Source: Mesorhabditis belari (lineage: Eukaryota > Nematoda > Chromadorea > Rhabditida > Rhabditidae). Taken from it: a DNA stretch of 64,000 nt. The notes below the pieces were generated by a model. The model was not told where the DNA came from. It searched no databases and saw only the letters and a list, made by a program, of their open reading frames with translations. The stretch covers positions 32,956 to 96,955 of the forward strand of contig CAUEEP010000918.1 in assembly GCA_958450365.1 (NCBI GenBank). The letters run 5' to 3'. A program made the translations under genes and the position numbers. Positions 1 to 14,568 of the stretch are shown here, in pieces (positions within the stretch are counted from its first letter, which is position 1; the number at the start of each line of letters is the position of its first letter).

Positions 1-3000
1 ACGGTTCCAATACGGTTCCAATACGGTTCCTATTAAGTTCTAATACGGTTCCAATACGGTTCCAATACGGTTCCAATACGGTTCCAATACGGTTCCAATA
101 CGGTTCCAATACGGTTCCAATACGGTTCCAATACGGTTCCAATACGGTTCCAATACGGTTCCAATACGGTTCCAATACGGTTCCAATACGGTTCCAATAC
201 GGTTCCAATACGGTTCCAATACGGTTCCAATACGGTTCCAATACGGTTCCAATACGGTTCCAATACGGTTCCAATACGGTTCCAATACGGTTCCAATACG
301 GTTCCAATACGGTTCCAATACGGTTCCAATACGGTTCCAATACGGTTCCAATACGGTTCCAATACGGTTCCAATACGGTTCCAATACGGTTCCAATACGG
401 TTCCAATACGGTTCCAATACGGTTCCAATACGGTTCCAATACGGTTCCAATACGGTTCCAATACGGTTCCAATACGGTTCCAATACGGTTCCAATACGGT
501 TCCAATACGGTTCCAATACGGTTCCAATACGGTTCCAATACGGTTCCAATACGGTTCCAATACGGTTCCAATACGGTTCCAATACGGTTCCAATACGGTT
601 CCAATACGGTTCCAATACGGTTCCAATACGGTTCCAATACGGTTCCAATACGGTTCCAATACGGTTCCAATACGGTTCCAATACGGTTCCAATACGGTTC
701 CAATACGGTTCCAATACGGTTCCAATACGGTTCCAATACGGTTCCAATACGGTTCCAATACGGTTCCAATACGGTTCCAATACGGTTCCAATACGGTTCC
801 AATACGGTTCCAATACGGTTCCAATACGGTTCCAATACGGTTCCAATACGGTTCCAATACGGTTCCAATACGGTTCCAATACGGTTCCAATACGGTTCCA
901 ATACGGTTCCAATACGGTTCCAATACGGTTCCAATACGGTTCCAATACGGTTCCAATACGGTTCCAATACGGTTCCAATACGGTTCCAATACGGTTCCAA
1001 TACGGTTCCAATACGGTTCCAATACGGTTCCAATACGGTTCCAATACGGTTCCAATACGGTTCCAATACGGTTCCAATACGGTTCCAATACGGTTCCAAT
1101 ACGGTTCCAATACGGTTCCAATACGGTTCCAATACGGTTCCAATACGGTTCCAATACGGTTCCAATACGGTTCCAATACGGTTCCAATACGGTTCCAATA
1201 CGGTTCCAATACGGTTCCAATACGGTTCCAATACGGTTCCAATACGGTTCCAATACGGTTCCAATACGGTTCCTATTAAGTTCTAATATGGTTCCAATAC
1301 GGTTCCAATACGGTTCCAATACGGTTCCAATACGGTTCCAATACGGTTCCAATACGGTTCCAATACGGTTCCAATACGGTTCCAATACGGTTCCAATACG
1401 GTTCCAATACGGTTCCAATACGGTTCCAATACGGTTCCAATACGGTTCCAATACGGTTCCAATACGGTTCCAATACGGTTCCAATACGGTTCCAATACGG
1501 TTCCAATACGGTTCCAATACGGTTCCAATACGGTTCCAATACGGTTCCAATACGGTTCCAATACGGTTCCAATACGGTTCCAATACGGTTCCAATACGGT
1601 TCCAATACGGTTCCAATACGGTTCCAATACGGTTCCAATACGGTTCCAATACGGTTCCAATACGGTTCCAATACGGTTCCAATACGGTTCCAATACGGTT
1701 CCAATACGGTTCCAATACGGTTCCAATACGGTTCCAATACGGTTCCAATACGGTTCCAATACGGTTCCAATACGGTTCCAATACGGTTCCAATACGGTTC
1801 CTATTAAGTTCTAATACGGTTCCAATACGGTTCCAATACGGTTCCAATACGGTTCCAATACGGTTCCAATACGGTTCCAATACGGTTCCAATACGGTTCC
1901 AATACGGTTCCAATACGGTTCCAATACGGTTCCAATACGGTTCCAATACGGTTCCAATACGGTTCCAATACGGTTCCAATACGGTTCCAATACGGTTCCA
2001 ATACGGTTCCAATACGGTTCCAATACGGTTCCAATACGGTTCCAATACGGTTCCAATACGGTTCCAATACGGTTCCAATACGGTTCCAATACGGTTCCAA
2101 TACGGTTCCAATACGGTTCCTATTAAGTTCTAATACGGTTCCAATACGGTTCCAATACGGTTCCAATACGGTTCCAATACGGTTCCAATACGGTTCCAAT
2201 ACGGTTCCAATACGGTTCCAATACGGTTCCAATACGGTTCCAATACGGTTCCAATACGGTTCCAATACGGTTCCAATACGGTTCCAATACGGTTCCAATA
2301 CGGTTCCAATACGGTTCCAATACGGTTCCAATACGGTTCCAATACGGTTCCAATACGGTTCCAATACGGTTCCAATACGGTTCCAATACGGTTCCAATAC
2401 GGTTCCAATACGGTTCCAATACGGTTCCAATACGGTTCCAATACGGTTCCAATACGGTTCCAATACGGTTCCAATACGGTTCCAATACGGTTCCAATACG
2501 GTTCCAATACGGTTCCAATACGGTTCCAATACGGTTCCAATACGGTTCCAATACGGTTCCAATACGGTTCCAATACGGTTCCAATACGGTTCCAATACGG
2601 TTCCAATACGGTTCCAATACGGTTCCCAATACGGTTCCAATACGGTTCCAATACGGTTCCAATACGGTTCCAATACGGTTCCAATACGGTTCCAATACGG
2701 TTCCAATACGGTTCCAATACGGTTCCAATACGGTTCCAATACGGTTCCTATACGGTTCCAATACGGTTCCAATACGGTTCCAATACGGTTCCAATACGGT
2801 TCCAATACGGTTCCAATACGGTTCCAATACGGTTCCAATACGGTTCCAATACGGTTCCAATACGGTTCCAATACGGTTCCAATACGGTTCCAATACGGTT
2901 CCAATACGGTTCCAATACGGTTCCAATACGGTTCCAATACGGTTCCAATACGGTTCCAATACGGTTCCAATACGGTTCCAATACGGTTCCAATACGGTTC

Positions 3001-6000
3001 CAATACGGTTCCAATACGGTTCCCATTAAGTTCCAATACGGTTCCAATACGGTTCCAATACGGTTCCAATACGGTTCCAATTAGGTTCCAATACGGTTCC
3101 AATACGGTTCCAATACGGTTCCAATACGGTTCCAATACGGTTCCAATACGGTTCCAATACGGTTCCAATACGGTTCCAATACGGTTCCAATACGGTTCCA
3201 ATACGGTTCCAATACGGTTCCAATACGGTTCCAATACGGTTCCAATACGGTTCCAATACGGTTCCAATACGGTTCCAATACGGTTCCAATACGGTTCCAA
3301 TACGGTTCCAATACGGTTCCAATACGGTTCCAATACGGTTCCAATACGGTTCCAATACGGTTCCAATACGGTTCCAATACGGTTCCAATACGGTTCCAAT
3401 ACGGTTCCTATTAGGTTCCAATACGGTTCCAATACGGTTCCAATACGGTTCCAATACGGTTCCAATACGGTTCCAATACGGTTCCAATACGGTTCCAATA
3501 CGGTTCCAATACGGTTCCAATACGGTTCCAATACGGTTCCAATACGGTTCCAATACGGTTCCAATACGGTTCCAATACGGTTCCAATACGGTTCCAATAC
3601 GGTTCCAATACGGTTCCTATTAAGTTCTAATACGGTTCCAATACGGTTCCAATACGGTTCCAATACGGTTCCAATACGGTTCCAATACGGTTCCAATACG
3701 GTTCCAATACGGTTCCTATTACGGTTCCAATACGGTTCCAATACGGTTCCAATACGGTTCCAATACGGTTCCAATACGGTTCCAATACGGTTCCAATACG
3801 GTTCCAATACGGTTCCAATACGGTTCCAATACGGTTCCAATACGGTTCCAATACGGTTCCAATACGGTTCCAATACGGTTCCAATACGGTTCCAATACGG
3901 TTCCAATACGGTTCCAATACGGTTCCAATACGGTTCCAATACGGTTCCAATACGGTTCCAATACGGTTCCAATACGGTTCCAATACGGTTCCAATACGGT
4001 TCCAATACGGTTCCAATACGGTTCCAATACGGTTCCAATACGGTTCCAATACGGTTCCAATACGGTTCCAATACGGTTCCAATACGGTTCCAATACGGTT
4101 CCAATACGGTTCCAATACGGTTCCAATACGGTTCCTATTAAGTTCCAATACGGTTCCAATACGGTTCCAATACGGTTCCAATACGGTTCCAATACGGTTC
4201 CAATACGGTTCCAATACGGTTCCAATACGGTTCCAATACGGTTCCAATACGGTTCCAATACGGTTCCAATACGGTTCCAATACGGTTCCAATACGGTTCC
4301 AATACGGTTCCAATACGGTTCCAATACGGTTCCAATACGGTTCCTATTAAGTTCTAATACGGTTCCAATACGGTTCCAATACGGTTCCAATACGGTTCCA
4401 ATACGGTTCCAATACGGTTCCAATACGGTTCCAATACGGTTCCAATACGGTTCCAATACGGTTCCAATACGGTTCCAATACGGTTCCAATACGGTTCCAA
4501 TACGGTTCCAATACGGTTCCAATACGGTTCCAATACGGTTCCAATACGGTTCCAATACGGTTCCAATACGGTTCCAATACGGTTCCAATACGGTTCCAAT
4601 ACGGTTCCAATACGGTTCCAATACGGTTCCAATACGGTTCCAATACGGTTCCAATACGGTTCCAATACGGTTCCAATACGGTTCCAATACGGTTCCAATA
4701 CGGTTCCAATACGGTTCCAATACGGTTCCAATACGGTTCCTATTAAGTTCTAATACGGTTCCAATACGGTTCCAATACGGTTCCAATACGGTTCCAATAC
4801 GGTTCCAATACGGTTCCAATACGGTTCCAATACGGTTCCAATACGGTTCCAATACGGTTCCTATTAAGTTCCAATACGGTTCCAATACGGTTCCAATACG
4901 GTTCCAATACGGTTCCAATACGGTTCCAATACGGTTCCAATACGGTTCCAATACGGTTCCAATACGGTTCCAATACGGTTCCAATACGGTTCCAATACGG
5001 TTCCAATACGGTTCCAATACGGTTCCAATACGGTTCCAATACGGTTCCAATACGGTTCCAATACGGTTCCAATACGGTTCCAATACGGTTCCAATACGGT
5101 TCCAATACGGTTCCAATACGGTTCCTATTAAGTTCTAATACGGTTCCAATACGGTTCCAATACGGTTCCAATACGGTTCCAATACGGTTCCAATACGGTT
5201 CCAATACGGTTCCAATACGGTTCCAATACGGTTCCAATACGGTTCCAATACGGTTCCAATACGGTTCCAATACGGTTCCAATACGGTTCCAATACGGTTC
5301 CAATACGGTTCCAATACGGTTCCAATACGGTTCCAATACGGTTCCAATACGGTTCCAATACGGTTCCAATACGGTTCCAATACGGTTCCAATACGGTTCC
5401 AATACGGTTCCAATACGGTTCCAATACGGTTCCAATACGGTTCCAATACGGTTCCAATACGGTTCCAATACGGTTCCAATACGGTTCCAATACGGTTCCA
5501 ATACGGTTCCAATACGGTTCCAATACGGTTCCAATACGGTTCCTAATACGGTTCCAATACGGTTCCAATACGGTTCCAATACGGTTCCAATACGGTTCCA
5601 ATACGGTTCCAATACGGTTCCAATACGGTTCCAATACGGTTCCAATACGGTTCCAATACGGTTCCAATACGGTTCCAATACGGTTCCAATACGGTTCCAA
5701 TACGGTTCCAATACGGTTCCAATACGGTTCCAATACGGTTCCAATACGGTTCCAATACGGTTCCAATACGGTTCCAATACGGTTCCAATACGGTTCCAAT
5801 ACGGTTCCAATACGGTTCCAATACGGTTCCAATACGGTTCCAATACGGTTCCAATACGGTTCCAATACGGTTCCAATACGGTTCCAATACGGTTCCAATA
5901 CGGTTCCAATACGGTTTCCAATACGGTTCCAATACGGTTCCAATACGGTTCCAATACGGTTCCAATACGGTTCCAATACGGTTCCAATACGGTTCCAATA

Positions 6001-9000
6001 CGGTTCCAATACGGTTCCAATACGGTTCCAATACGGTTCCAATACGGTTCCAATACGGTTCCAATACGGTTCCAATACGGTTTCCAATACGGTTCCAATA
6101 CGGTTCCAATACGGTTCCAATACGGTTCCAATACGGTTCCAATACGGTTCCAATACGGTTCCAATACGGTTCCAATACGGTTCCAATACGGTTCCAATAC
6201 GGTTCCAATACGGTTCCAATACGGTTCCAATACGGTTCCAATACGGTTCCAATACGGTTCCAATACGGTTCCTAATACGGTTCCAATACGGTTCCAATAC
6301 GGTTCCAATACGGTTCCAATACGGTTCCAATACGGTTCCAATACGGTTCCAATACGGTTCCAATACGGTTCCAATACGGTTCCAATACGGTTCCAATACG
6401 GTTCCAATACGGTTCCAATACGGTTCCAATACGGTTCCAATACGGTTCCAATACGGTTCCAATACGGTTCCAATACGGTTCCAATACGGTTCCAATACGG
6501 TTCCAATACGGTTCCAATACGGTTCCAATACGGTTCCAATACGGTTCCAATACGGTTCCAATACGGTTCCAATACGGTTCCAATACGGTTCCAATACGGT
6601 TCCAATACGGTTCCAATACGGTTCCAATACGGTTCCAATACGGTTCCAATACGGTTCCAATACGGTTCCAATACGGTTCCAATACGGTTCCAATACGGTT
6701 CCAATACGGTTCCAATACGGTTCCAATACGGTTCCAATACGGTTCCAATACGGTTCCAATACGGTTCCAATACGGTTCCTATTAAGTTCTAATATGGTTC
6801 CAATACGGTTCCAATACGGTTCCAATACGGTTCCAATACGGTTCCAATACGGTTCCAATACGGTTCCAATACGGTTCCAATACGGTTCCAATACGGTTCC
6901 AATACGGTTCCAATACGGTTCCAATACGGTTCCAATACGGTTCCAATACGGTTCCAATACGGTTCCAATACGGTTCCAATACGGTTCCAATACGGTTCCA
7001 ATACGGTTCCAATACGGTTCCAATACGGTTCCAATACGGTTCCAATACGGTTCCAATACGGTTCCAATACGGTTCCAATACGGTTCCAATACGGTTCCAA
7101 TACGGTTCCAATACGGTTCCAATACGGTTCCAATACGGTTCCAATACGGTTCCAATACGGTTCCAATACGGTTCCAATACGGTTCCAATACGGTTCCAAT
7201 ACGGTTCCAATACGGTTCCAATACGGTTCCAATACGGTTCCAATACGGTTCCAATACGGTTCCAATACGGTTCCAATACGGTTCCAATACGGTTCCAATA
7301 CGGTTCCAATACGGTTCCAATACGGTTCCAATACGGTTCCAATACGGTTCCAATACGGTTCCAATACGGTTCCAATACGGTTCCAATACGGTTCCAATAC
7401 GGTTCCAATACGGTTCCAATACGGTTCCAATACGGTTCCAATACGGTTCCAATACGGTTCCAATACGGTTCCAATACGGTTCCAATACGGTTCCAATACG
7501 GTTCCAATACGGTTCCAATACGGTTCCAATACGGTTCCAATACGGTTCCAATACGGTTCCTATTAAGTTCTAATATGGTTCCAATACGGTTCCAATACGG
7601 TTCCAATACGGTTCCAATACGGTTCCAATACGGTTCCAATACGGTTCCAATACGGTTCCAATACGGTTCCAATACGGTTCCAATACGGTTCCAATACGGT
7701 TCCAATACGGTTCCAATACGGTTCCAATACGGTTCCAATACGGTTCCAATACGGTTCCAATACGGTTCCAATACGGTTCCAATACGGTTCCAATACGGTT
7801 CCAATACGGTTCCAATACGGTTCCAATACGGTTCCAATACGGTTCCAATACGGTTCCAATACGGTTCCAATACGGTTCCAATACGGTTCCAATACGGTTC
7901 CAATACGGTTCCAATACGGTTCCAATACGGTTCCAATACGGTTCCAATACGGTTCCAATACGGTTCCAATACGGTTCCAATACGGTTCCAATACGGTTCC
8001 AATACGGTTCCAATACGGTTCCAATACGGTTCCAATACGGTTCCAATACGGTTCCAATACGGTTCCAATACGGTTCCAATACGGTTCCTATTAGGTTCCA
8101 ATACGGTTCCAATACGGTTCCAATACGGTTCCAATACGGTTCCAATACGGTTCCAATACGGTTCCAATACGGTTCCAATACGGTTCCAATACGGTTCCAA
8201 TACGGTTCCAATACGGTTCCAATACGGTTCCAATACGGTTCCAATACGGTTCCAATACGGTTCCAATACGGTTCCAATACGGTTCCAATACGGTTCCAAT
8301 ACGGTTCCTATTAAGTTCTAATACGGTTCCAATACGGTTCCAATACGGTTCCAATACGGTTCCAATACGGTTCCAATACGGTTCCAATACGGTTCCAATA
8401 CGGTTCCAATACGGTTCCAATACGGTTCCTATTACGGTTCCAATACGGTTCCAATACGGTTCCAATACGGTTCCAATACGGTTCCAATACGGTTCCTATT
8501 AAGTTCTAATACGGTTCCAATACGGTTCCAATACGGTTCCAATACGGTTCCAATACGGTTCCAATACGGTTCCAATACGGTTCCAATACGGTTCCAATAC
8601 GGTTCCAATACGGTTCCAATACGGTTCCAATACGGTTCCTATTAAGTTCTAATACGGTTCCAATACGGTTCCAATACGGTTCCAATACGGTTCCAATACG
8701 GTTCCAATACGGTTCCAATTCGGTTCCAATACGGTTCCAATACGGTTCCAATACGGTTCCAATACGGTTCCAATACGGTTCCAATACGGTTCCAATACGG
8801 TTCCAATACGGTTCCTATTAGGTTCTAATACGGTTCCAATACGGTTCCAATACGGTTCCAATACGGTTCCAATACGGTTCCAATACGGTTCCAATACGGT
8901 TCCAATACGGTTCCTATTAAGTTCTAATACGGTTCCAATACGGTTCCAATACGGTTCCAATACGGTTCCAATACGGTTCCTATTAAGTTCTAATACGGTT

Positions 9001-12000
9001 CCAATACGGTTCCAATACGGTTCCAATACGGTTCCTATTACGGTTCCAATACGGTTCCAATACGGTTCCAATACGGTTCCAATACGGTTCCTATTAAGTT
9101 CCAATACGGTTCCAATACGGTTCCAATACGGTTCCAATACGGTTCCAATACGGTTCCAATACGGTTCCAATACGGTTCCAATACGGTTCCTATTAAGTTC
9201 CAATACGGTTCCAATACGGTTCCAATACGGTTCCAATACGGTTCCAATACGGTTCCTATTAAGTTCTAATACGGTTCCAATACGGTTCCAATACGGTTCC
9301 AATACGGTTCCAATACGGTTCCAATACGGTTCCAATACGGTTCCAATACGGTTCCAATACGGTTCCAATACGGTTCCAATACGGTTCCTATTAAGTTCCA
9401 ATACGGTTCCAATACGGTTCCAATACGGTTCCAATACGGTTCCAATACGGTTCCTATTAAGTTCCAATACGGTTCCAATACGGTTCCAATACGGTTCCAA
9501 TACGGTTCCAATACGGTTCCAATACGGTTCCAATACGGTTCCAATACGGTTCCTATTAAGTTCCATGGTTCCAATACGGTTCCAATACGGTTCCAATACG
9601 GTTCCTATTAGGTTCCAATACGGTTCCAATACGGTTCCAATACGGTTCCAATACGGTTCCAATACGGTTCCTATTAAGTTCCAATACGGTTCCAATACGG
9701 TTCCAATACGGTTCCAATACGGTTCCAATACGGTTCCTATTAAGTTCCAATACGGTTCCAATACGGTTCCAATACGGTTCCAATACGGTTCCTAATACGG
9801 TTCCAATACGGTTCCAATACGGTTCCAATACGGTTCCAATACGGTTCCTATTAAGTTCTAATACGGTTCCAATACGGTTCCAATACGGTTCCAATACGGT
9901 TCCAATACGGTTCCAATACGGTTCCAATACGGTTCCAATACGGTTCCAATACGGTTCCAATACGGTTCCAATACGGTTCCAATACGGTTCCAATACGGTT
10001 CCTATTAAGTTCTAATACGGTTCCAATACGGTTCCAATACGGTTCCAATACGGTTCCAATACGGTTCCAATACGGTTCCTATACGGTTCCAATACGGTTC
10101 CAATACGGTTCCAATACGGTTCCAATACGGTTCCTATTAAGTTCTAATACGGTTCCAATACGGTTCCAATACGGTTCCAATACGGTTCCAATACGGTTCC
10201 AATACGGTTCCAATACGGTTCCAATACGGTTCCAATACGGTTCCAATACGGTTCCAATACGGTTCCTATTAAGTTCTAATACGGTTCCAATACGGTTCCA
10301 ATACGGTTCCAATACGGTTCCAATAAGGTTCCAATACGGTTCCAATACGGTTCCAATACGGTTCCAATACGGTTCCAATACGGTTCCAATACGGTTCCAA
10401 TACGGTTCCAATACGGTTCCAATACGGTTCCAATACGGTTCCTATTAAGTTCCAATACGGTTCCAATACGGTTCCAATACGGTTCCAATACGGTTCCAAT
10501 ACGGTTCCAATACGGTTCCAATACGGTTCCAATACGGTTCCAATACGGTTCCAATACGGTTCCAATACGGTTCCAATACGGTTCCAATACGGTTCCAATA
10601 CGGTTCCTATTAAGTTCTAATATGGTTCCAATACGGTTCCAATACGGTTCCAATACGGTTCCAATACGGTTCCAATACGGTTCCAATACGGTTCCAATAC
10701 GGTTCCTATTAAGTTCCAATACGGTTCCAATACGGTTCCAATACGGTTCCAATACGGTTCCAATACGGTTCCAATACGGTTCCAATACGGTTCCAATACG
10801 GTTCCTATTAAGTTCCAATACGGTTCCAATACGGTTCCAATACGGTTCCAATACGGTTCCAATACGGTTCCAATACGGTTCCAATACGGTTCCAATACGG
10901 TTCCAATACGGTTCCAATACGGTTCCTAATACGGTTCCAATACGGTTCCAATACGGTTCCAATACGGTTCCAATACGGTTCCTATTAAGTTCTAATACGG
11001 TTCCAATACGGTTCCAATACGGTTCCAATACGGTTCCAATACGGTTCCAATACGGTTCCAATACGGTTCCAATACGGTTCCTATTAAGTTCTAATACGGT
11101 TCCAATACGGTTCCAATACGGTTCCAATACGGTTCCAATACGGTTCCTATTAAGTTCTAATACGGTTCCAATACGGTTCCAATACGGTTCCAATACGGTT
11201 CCAATACGGTTCCAATACGGTTCCAATACGGTTCCAATACGGTTCCAATACGGTTCCAATACGGTTCCAATACGGTTCCTATTAAGTTCCAATACGGTTC
11301 CAATACGGTTCCAATACGGTTCCAATACGGTTCCAATACGGTTCCTATTAAGTTCTAATACGGTTCCAATACGGTTCCAATACGGTTCCAATACGGTTCC
11401 AATACGGTTCCAATACGGTTCCAATACGGTTCCAATACGGTTCCAATACGGTTCCTATTAAGTCCGGTTCCAATACGGTTCCAATACGGTTCCAATACGG
11501 TTCCAATACGGTTCCAATACGGTTCCAATACGGTTCCAATACGGTTCCAATACGGTTCCAATACGGTTCCTATTAAGTTCTAATACGGTTCCAATACGGT
11601 TCCAATACGGTTCCAATACGGTTCCAATACGGTTCCTATTAAGTTCTAATACGGTTCCAATACGGTTCCAATACGGTTCCAATACGGTTCCAATACGGTT
11701 CCAATACGGTTCCAATACGGTTCCAATACGGTTCCAATACGGTTCCTATTAAGTTCTAATACGGTTCCAATACGGTTCCAATACGGTTCCAATACGGTTC
11801 CAATACGGTTCCAATACGGTTCCAATACGGTTCCAATACGGTTCCAATACGGTTCCAATACGGTTCCAATACGGTTCCAATACGGTTCCAATACGGTTCC
11901 AATACGGTTCCAATACGGTTCCAATACGGTTCCAATACGGTTCCAATACGGTTCCAATACGGTTCCTATTAAGTTCTAATACGGTTCCAATACGGTTCCA

Positions 12001-12582
12001 ATACGGTTCCAATACGGTTCCAATACGGTTCCAATACGGTTCCAATACGGTTCCAATACGGTTCCAATACGGTTCCAATACGGTTCCAATACGGTTCCAA
12101 TACGGTTCCAATACGGTTCCAATACGGTTCCAATACGGTTCCTATTAAGTTCTAATACGGTTCCAATACGGTTCCAATACGGTTCCAATACGGTTCCTAT
12201 TAAGTTCTAATACGGTTCCAATACGGTTCCAATACGGTTCCAATACGGTTCCAATACGGTTCCAATACGGTTCCAATACGGTTCCAATACGGTTCCAATA
12301 CGGTTCCAATACGGTTCCAATACGGTTCCAATACGGTTCCAATACGGTTCCAATACGGTTCCAATACGGTTCCAATACGGTTCCAATACGGTTCCTATTA
12401 AGTTCTAATATGGTTCCAATACGGTTCCAATACGGTTCCAATACGGTTCCAATACGGTTCCAATACGGTTCCAATACGGTTCCAATACGGTTCCAATACG
12501 GTTCCAATACGGTTCCAATACGGTTCCAATACGGTTCCAATACGGTTCCAATACGGTTCCAATACGGTTCCAATACGGTTCA
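1..12582 (+). repeat. 11-bp satellite array, forward orientation
   Basis: Head-to-tail array of the 11-mer GGTTCCAATAC, more than a thousand units. Single-base changes are rare. The main variant is a diverged 22-bp pair (GGTTCCTATTA then AGTTCTAATAC) that stays in 11-bp register. It is spaced hundreds of bp apart up to about 8 kb and then every 50-200 bp. Occasional 1-bp indels (for example near 2,626, 5,915 and 6,080) shift register. Because 11 is not a multiple of 3 and neither strand of the unit makes a stop codon, every frame reads the same 11-residue cycle and long open frames appear by construction. No gene is supported here. One unit is close to one turn of the helix. Confidence 0.98.
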
Positions 12583-12612
12583 CGTATTCGAACCATATTA
12601 GCACTTAATAGG
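12583..12612. other. satellite strand-switch junction
   Basis: Between the last forward unit and the first reverse unit lies a short non-satellite bridge with CACGTATTCGAACCATATT, followed by a variant pair. Left of it the array reads GGTTCCAATAC; right of it the same unit is on the other strand (GTATTGGAACC). This makes the whole 14-kb block a head-to-head array. Confidence 0.9.
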
Positions 12613-14085
12613 AACCGTATTGGAACCGTATTGGAACCGTATTGGAACCGTATTGGAACCGTATTGGAACCGTATTGGAACCGTATTGGAACCTTATTGG
12701 AACCGTATTGGAAACGTATTGGAACCGTATTGGAACCGTATTGGAACCCTATTGGAACCTTATTTGTTTCATGATAGGAACCGTATTGGAACCGTATTGG
12801 AACCGTATTGGAACCGTATTGGAACCGTATTGGAACCGTATTGGAACCTTATTCGAAACGTATTGGAACCGTATTGGAACCTTATTTGTTTTATGCTAGG
12901 AACCGTTGGAACCGGATTGGAACCGTATTGGAACCGTATTGGAACCGTATTGGAACCGTATTGGAACCTTATTTGTTTCATGATAGGAACCGTATTGGAA
13001 CCGTATTGGAACCGTATTGGAACCGTATTGGAACCGTATTGGAACCTTATTGGAACCGTATTGGAACCGTATTGGAACCGTATTGGAACCGTATTGGAAC
13101 CGTATTGGAACCTTATTGGAACCGTATTGGAAACGTATTGGAACCGTATTGGAACCTTATTTGTTTCATGATAGGAACCGTATTGGAACCGTATTGGAAC
13201 CGTATTGGAACCGTATTGGAACCGTATTGGAACCGTATTGGAACCTTATTGGAAACGTATTGGAACCGTATTAGAACTTAATAGGAACCGTATTGGAACC
13301 GTATTGGAACCGTATTGGAACCGTATTGGAACCGTATTGGAACCTTATTGGAACCGTATTGGAAACGTATTGGAACCGTATTGGAACCTTATTTGTTTCA
13401 TAATAGGAACCGTATTGGAACCGTATTGGAACCGGATTGGAACCGTATTGGAACCGTATTGGAACCTTATTGGAACCGTATTGGAAACGTATTGGAACCG
13501 TATTGGAACCTTATTTGTTTCATGATAGGAACCGTATTGGAACCGTATTGGAACCGTATTGGAACCGTATTGGAACCGTATTGGAACCTTATTGGAACCG
13601 TATTGGAACCGTATTGGAACCGTATTGGAAACTTATTTGTTTCATAATAGGAACCGTATTGGAACCGTATTGGAACCGTATTGGAACCGTATTGGAACCG
13701 TATTGGAACCTTATTGGAACCGTATTGGAACCGTATTGGAACCGTATTGGAACCTTATTCGAAACGTATTGGAACCATATTAGAACTTAATAGGAACCGT
13801 ATTGGAACCGTATTGGAACCGTATTGGAACCGTATTGGAACCGTATTGGAACCTTATTTGTTTCATGATAGGAACCGTATTGGAACCGTATTGGAACCGT
13901 ATTGGAACCGTATTGGAACCTTATTTGTTTCATGATAGGAACCGTATTGGAACCGTATTGGAACCGTATTGGAACCGTATTGGAACCGTATTGGAACCGT
14001 ATTGGAACCGTATTGGAACCGTATTGGAACCTTATTCGAAACGTATTGGAACCATATTAGCACTTAATAGGAACCGTATTGGAAC
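12608..14085 (-). repeat. 11-bp satellite array, reverse orientation with higher-order structure
   Basis: The same 11-mer on the opposite strand, about 1.5 kb. It contains a recurrent interruption in which a unit is replaced by TTATTTGTTTCATGATAGG or a one-base relative. From about 13,265 to 13,790 the interruption and neighbouring variants recur every 122 bp, which is 11 units plus 1 bp, so each period shifts the 11-bp register by one. More divergent than the forward block. The open frames in it are artefacts. Confidence 0.96.
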
Positions 14086-14221
14086 CCCGAGTAAAAGCTG
14101 GATAAAAATTTCAGCTGGATAAAAATGCGGAAAAATAAAAAGGATCGCAGAAGCAAATCTTTGTGCGGGGTACGGTGCATCTGGTGCATCCAGCGCATCC
14201 ACGCTTCCCAAACAAAGATGC
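14086..14221. repeat. duplicated non-coding module
   Basis: Begins where the satellite ends, with GTAAAAGCTGGATAAAAAT and a region rich in GGTGCATC/GCGCATCC motifs. The same module occurs at 29,075-29,192 and, inverted, at 47,658-47,775. It joins abruptly at about 14,204 to a C48-protease-derived segment; the 29-kb copy has about 460 bp more at this point, so this copy carries an internal deletion. No coding capacity recognised. Confidence 0.6.
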
Positions 14222-14332
14222 TGCCACCTATTGAATCGCAAAAAAGCCGTTAATACGGTCCGGAGCGGCTAGTTGCACGCGATCCCAGAACACGTTGAGC
14301 ATATCGTCGCTAAGGCGCACCCCAAATGGACC
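14222..14332 (-). pseudogene. C48-like protease, first-exon fragment
   Basis: Reverse complement matches the exon at 18,371-18,481 of the protease gene, including the LSDDMLN stretch and the AG acceptor just upstream. The end of the exon is altered: the codons before the splice donor are replaced so that the frame runs into TAG and the donor is lost. Downstream exons are missing. It follows a transposase remnant in the same orientation, as at 29.4-30.4 kb and 46.5-47.2 kb. Dead copy. Confidence 0.7.
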
Positions 14333-14568
14333 CTGAAGATATTAGGCAGGAACAATTTTTAACTTCAGCCAAACACAAGATTTACCTTAAACAACACTCC
14401 ACATTTACCTTAAACAACACAATGTGAAACATTAATTAAAAGAGTCTTTCATAGAGTTTCGCTTAGAAAAAATGAAGTACCAAAAAACTTTTGCGCCTAC
14501 GCGACTGCGAACTTTAGTATGGACAGTGATGATGAAGACGGTGATTTAGCGCCTTTTCTTGGACACTT

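Noticed and set aside
1..12582. Telomeric repeat at the window start
   Set aside because: The unit GGTTCCAATAC is not the nematode telomere repeat TTAGGC, and no TTAGGC run was seen anywhere in the window.
1..14085. Dozens of long open frames (up to about 800 codons) with an 11-residue repeat such as EPYWNRIGTVL or VPIRFQYGSNT
   Set aside because: The 11-bp unit contains no stop on either strand in any phase, so every frame is open until a variant unit. Frames on both strands encode the same two cyclic peptides. There is no start context, no codon structure and no evidence of translation.
12608..14085. CRISPR-like array, because a regular interruption is spaced between repeats
   Set aside because: The spacers are themselves the satellite unit, the sequence is eukaryotic, and no cas genes are present.
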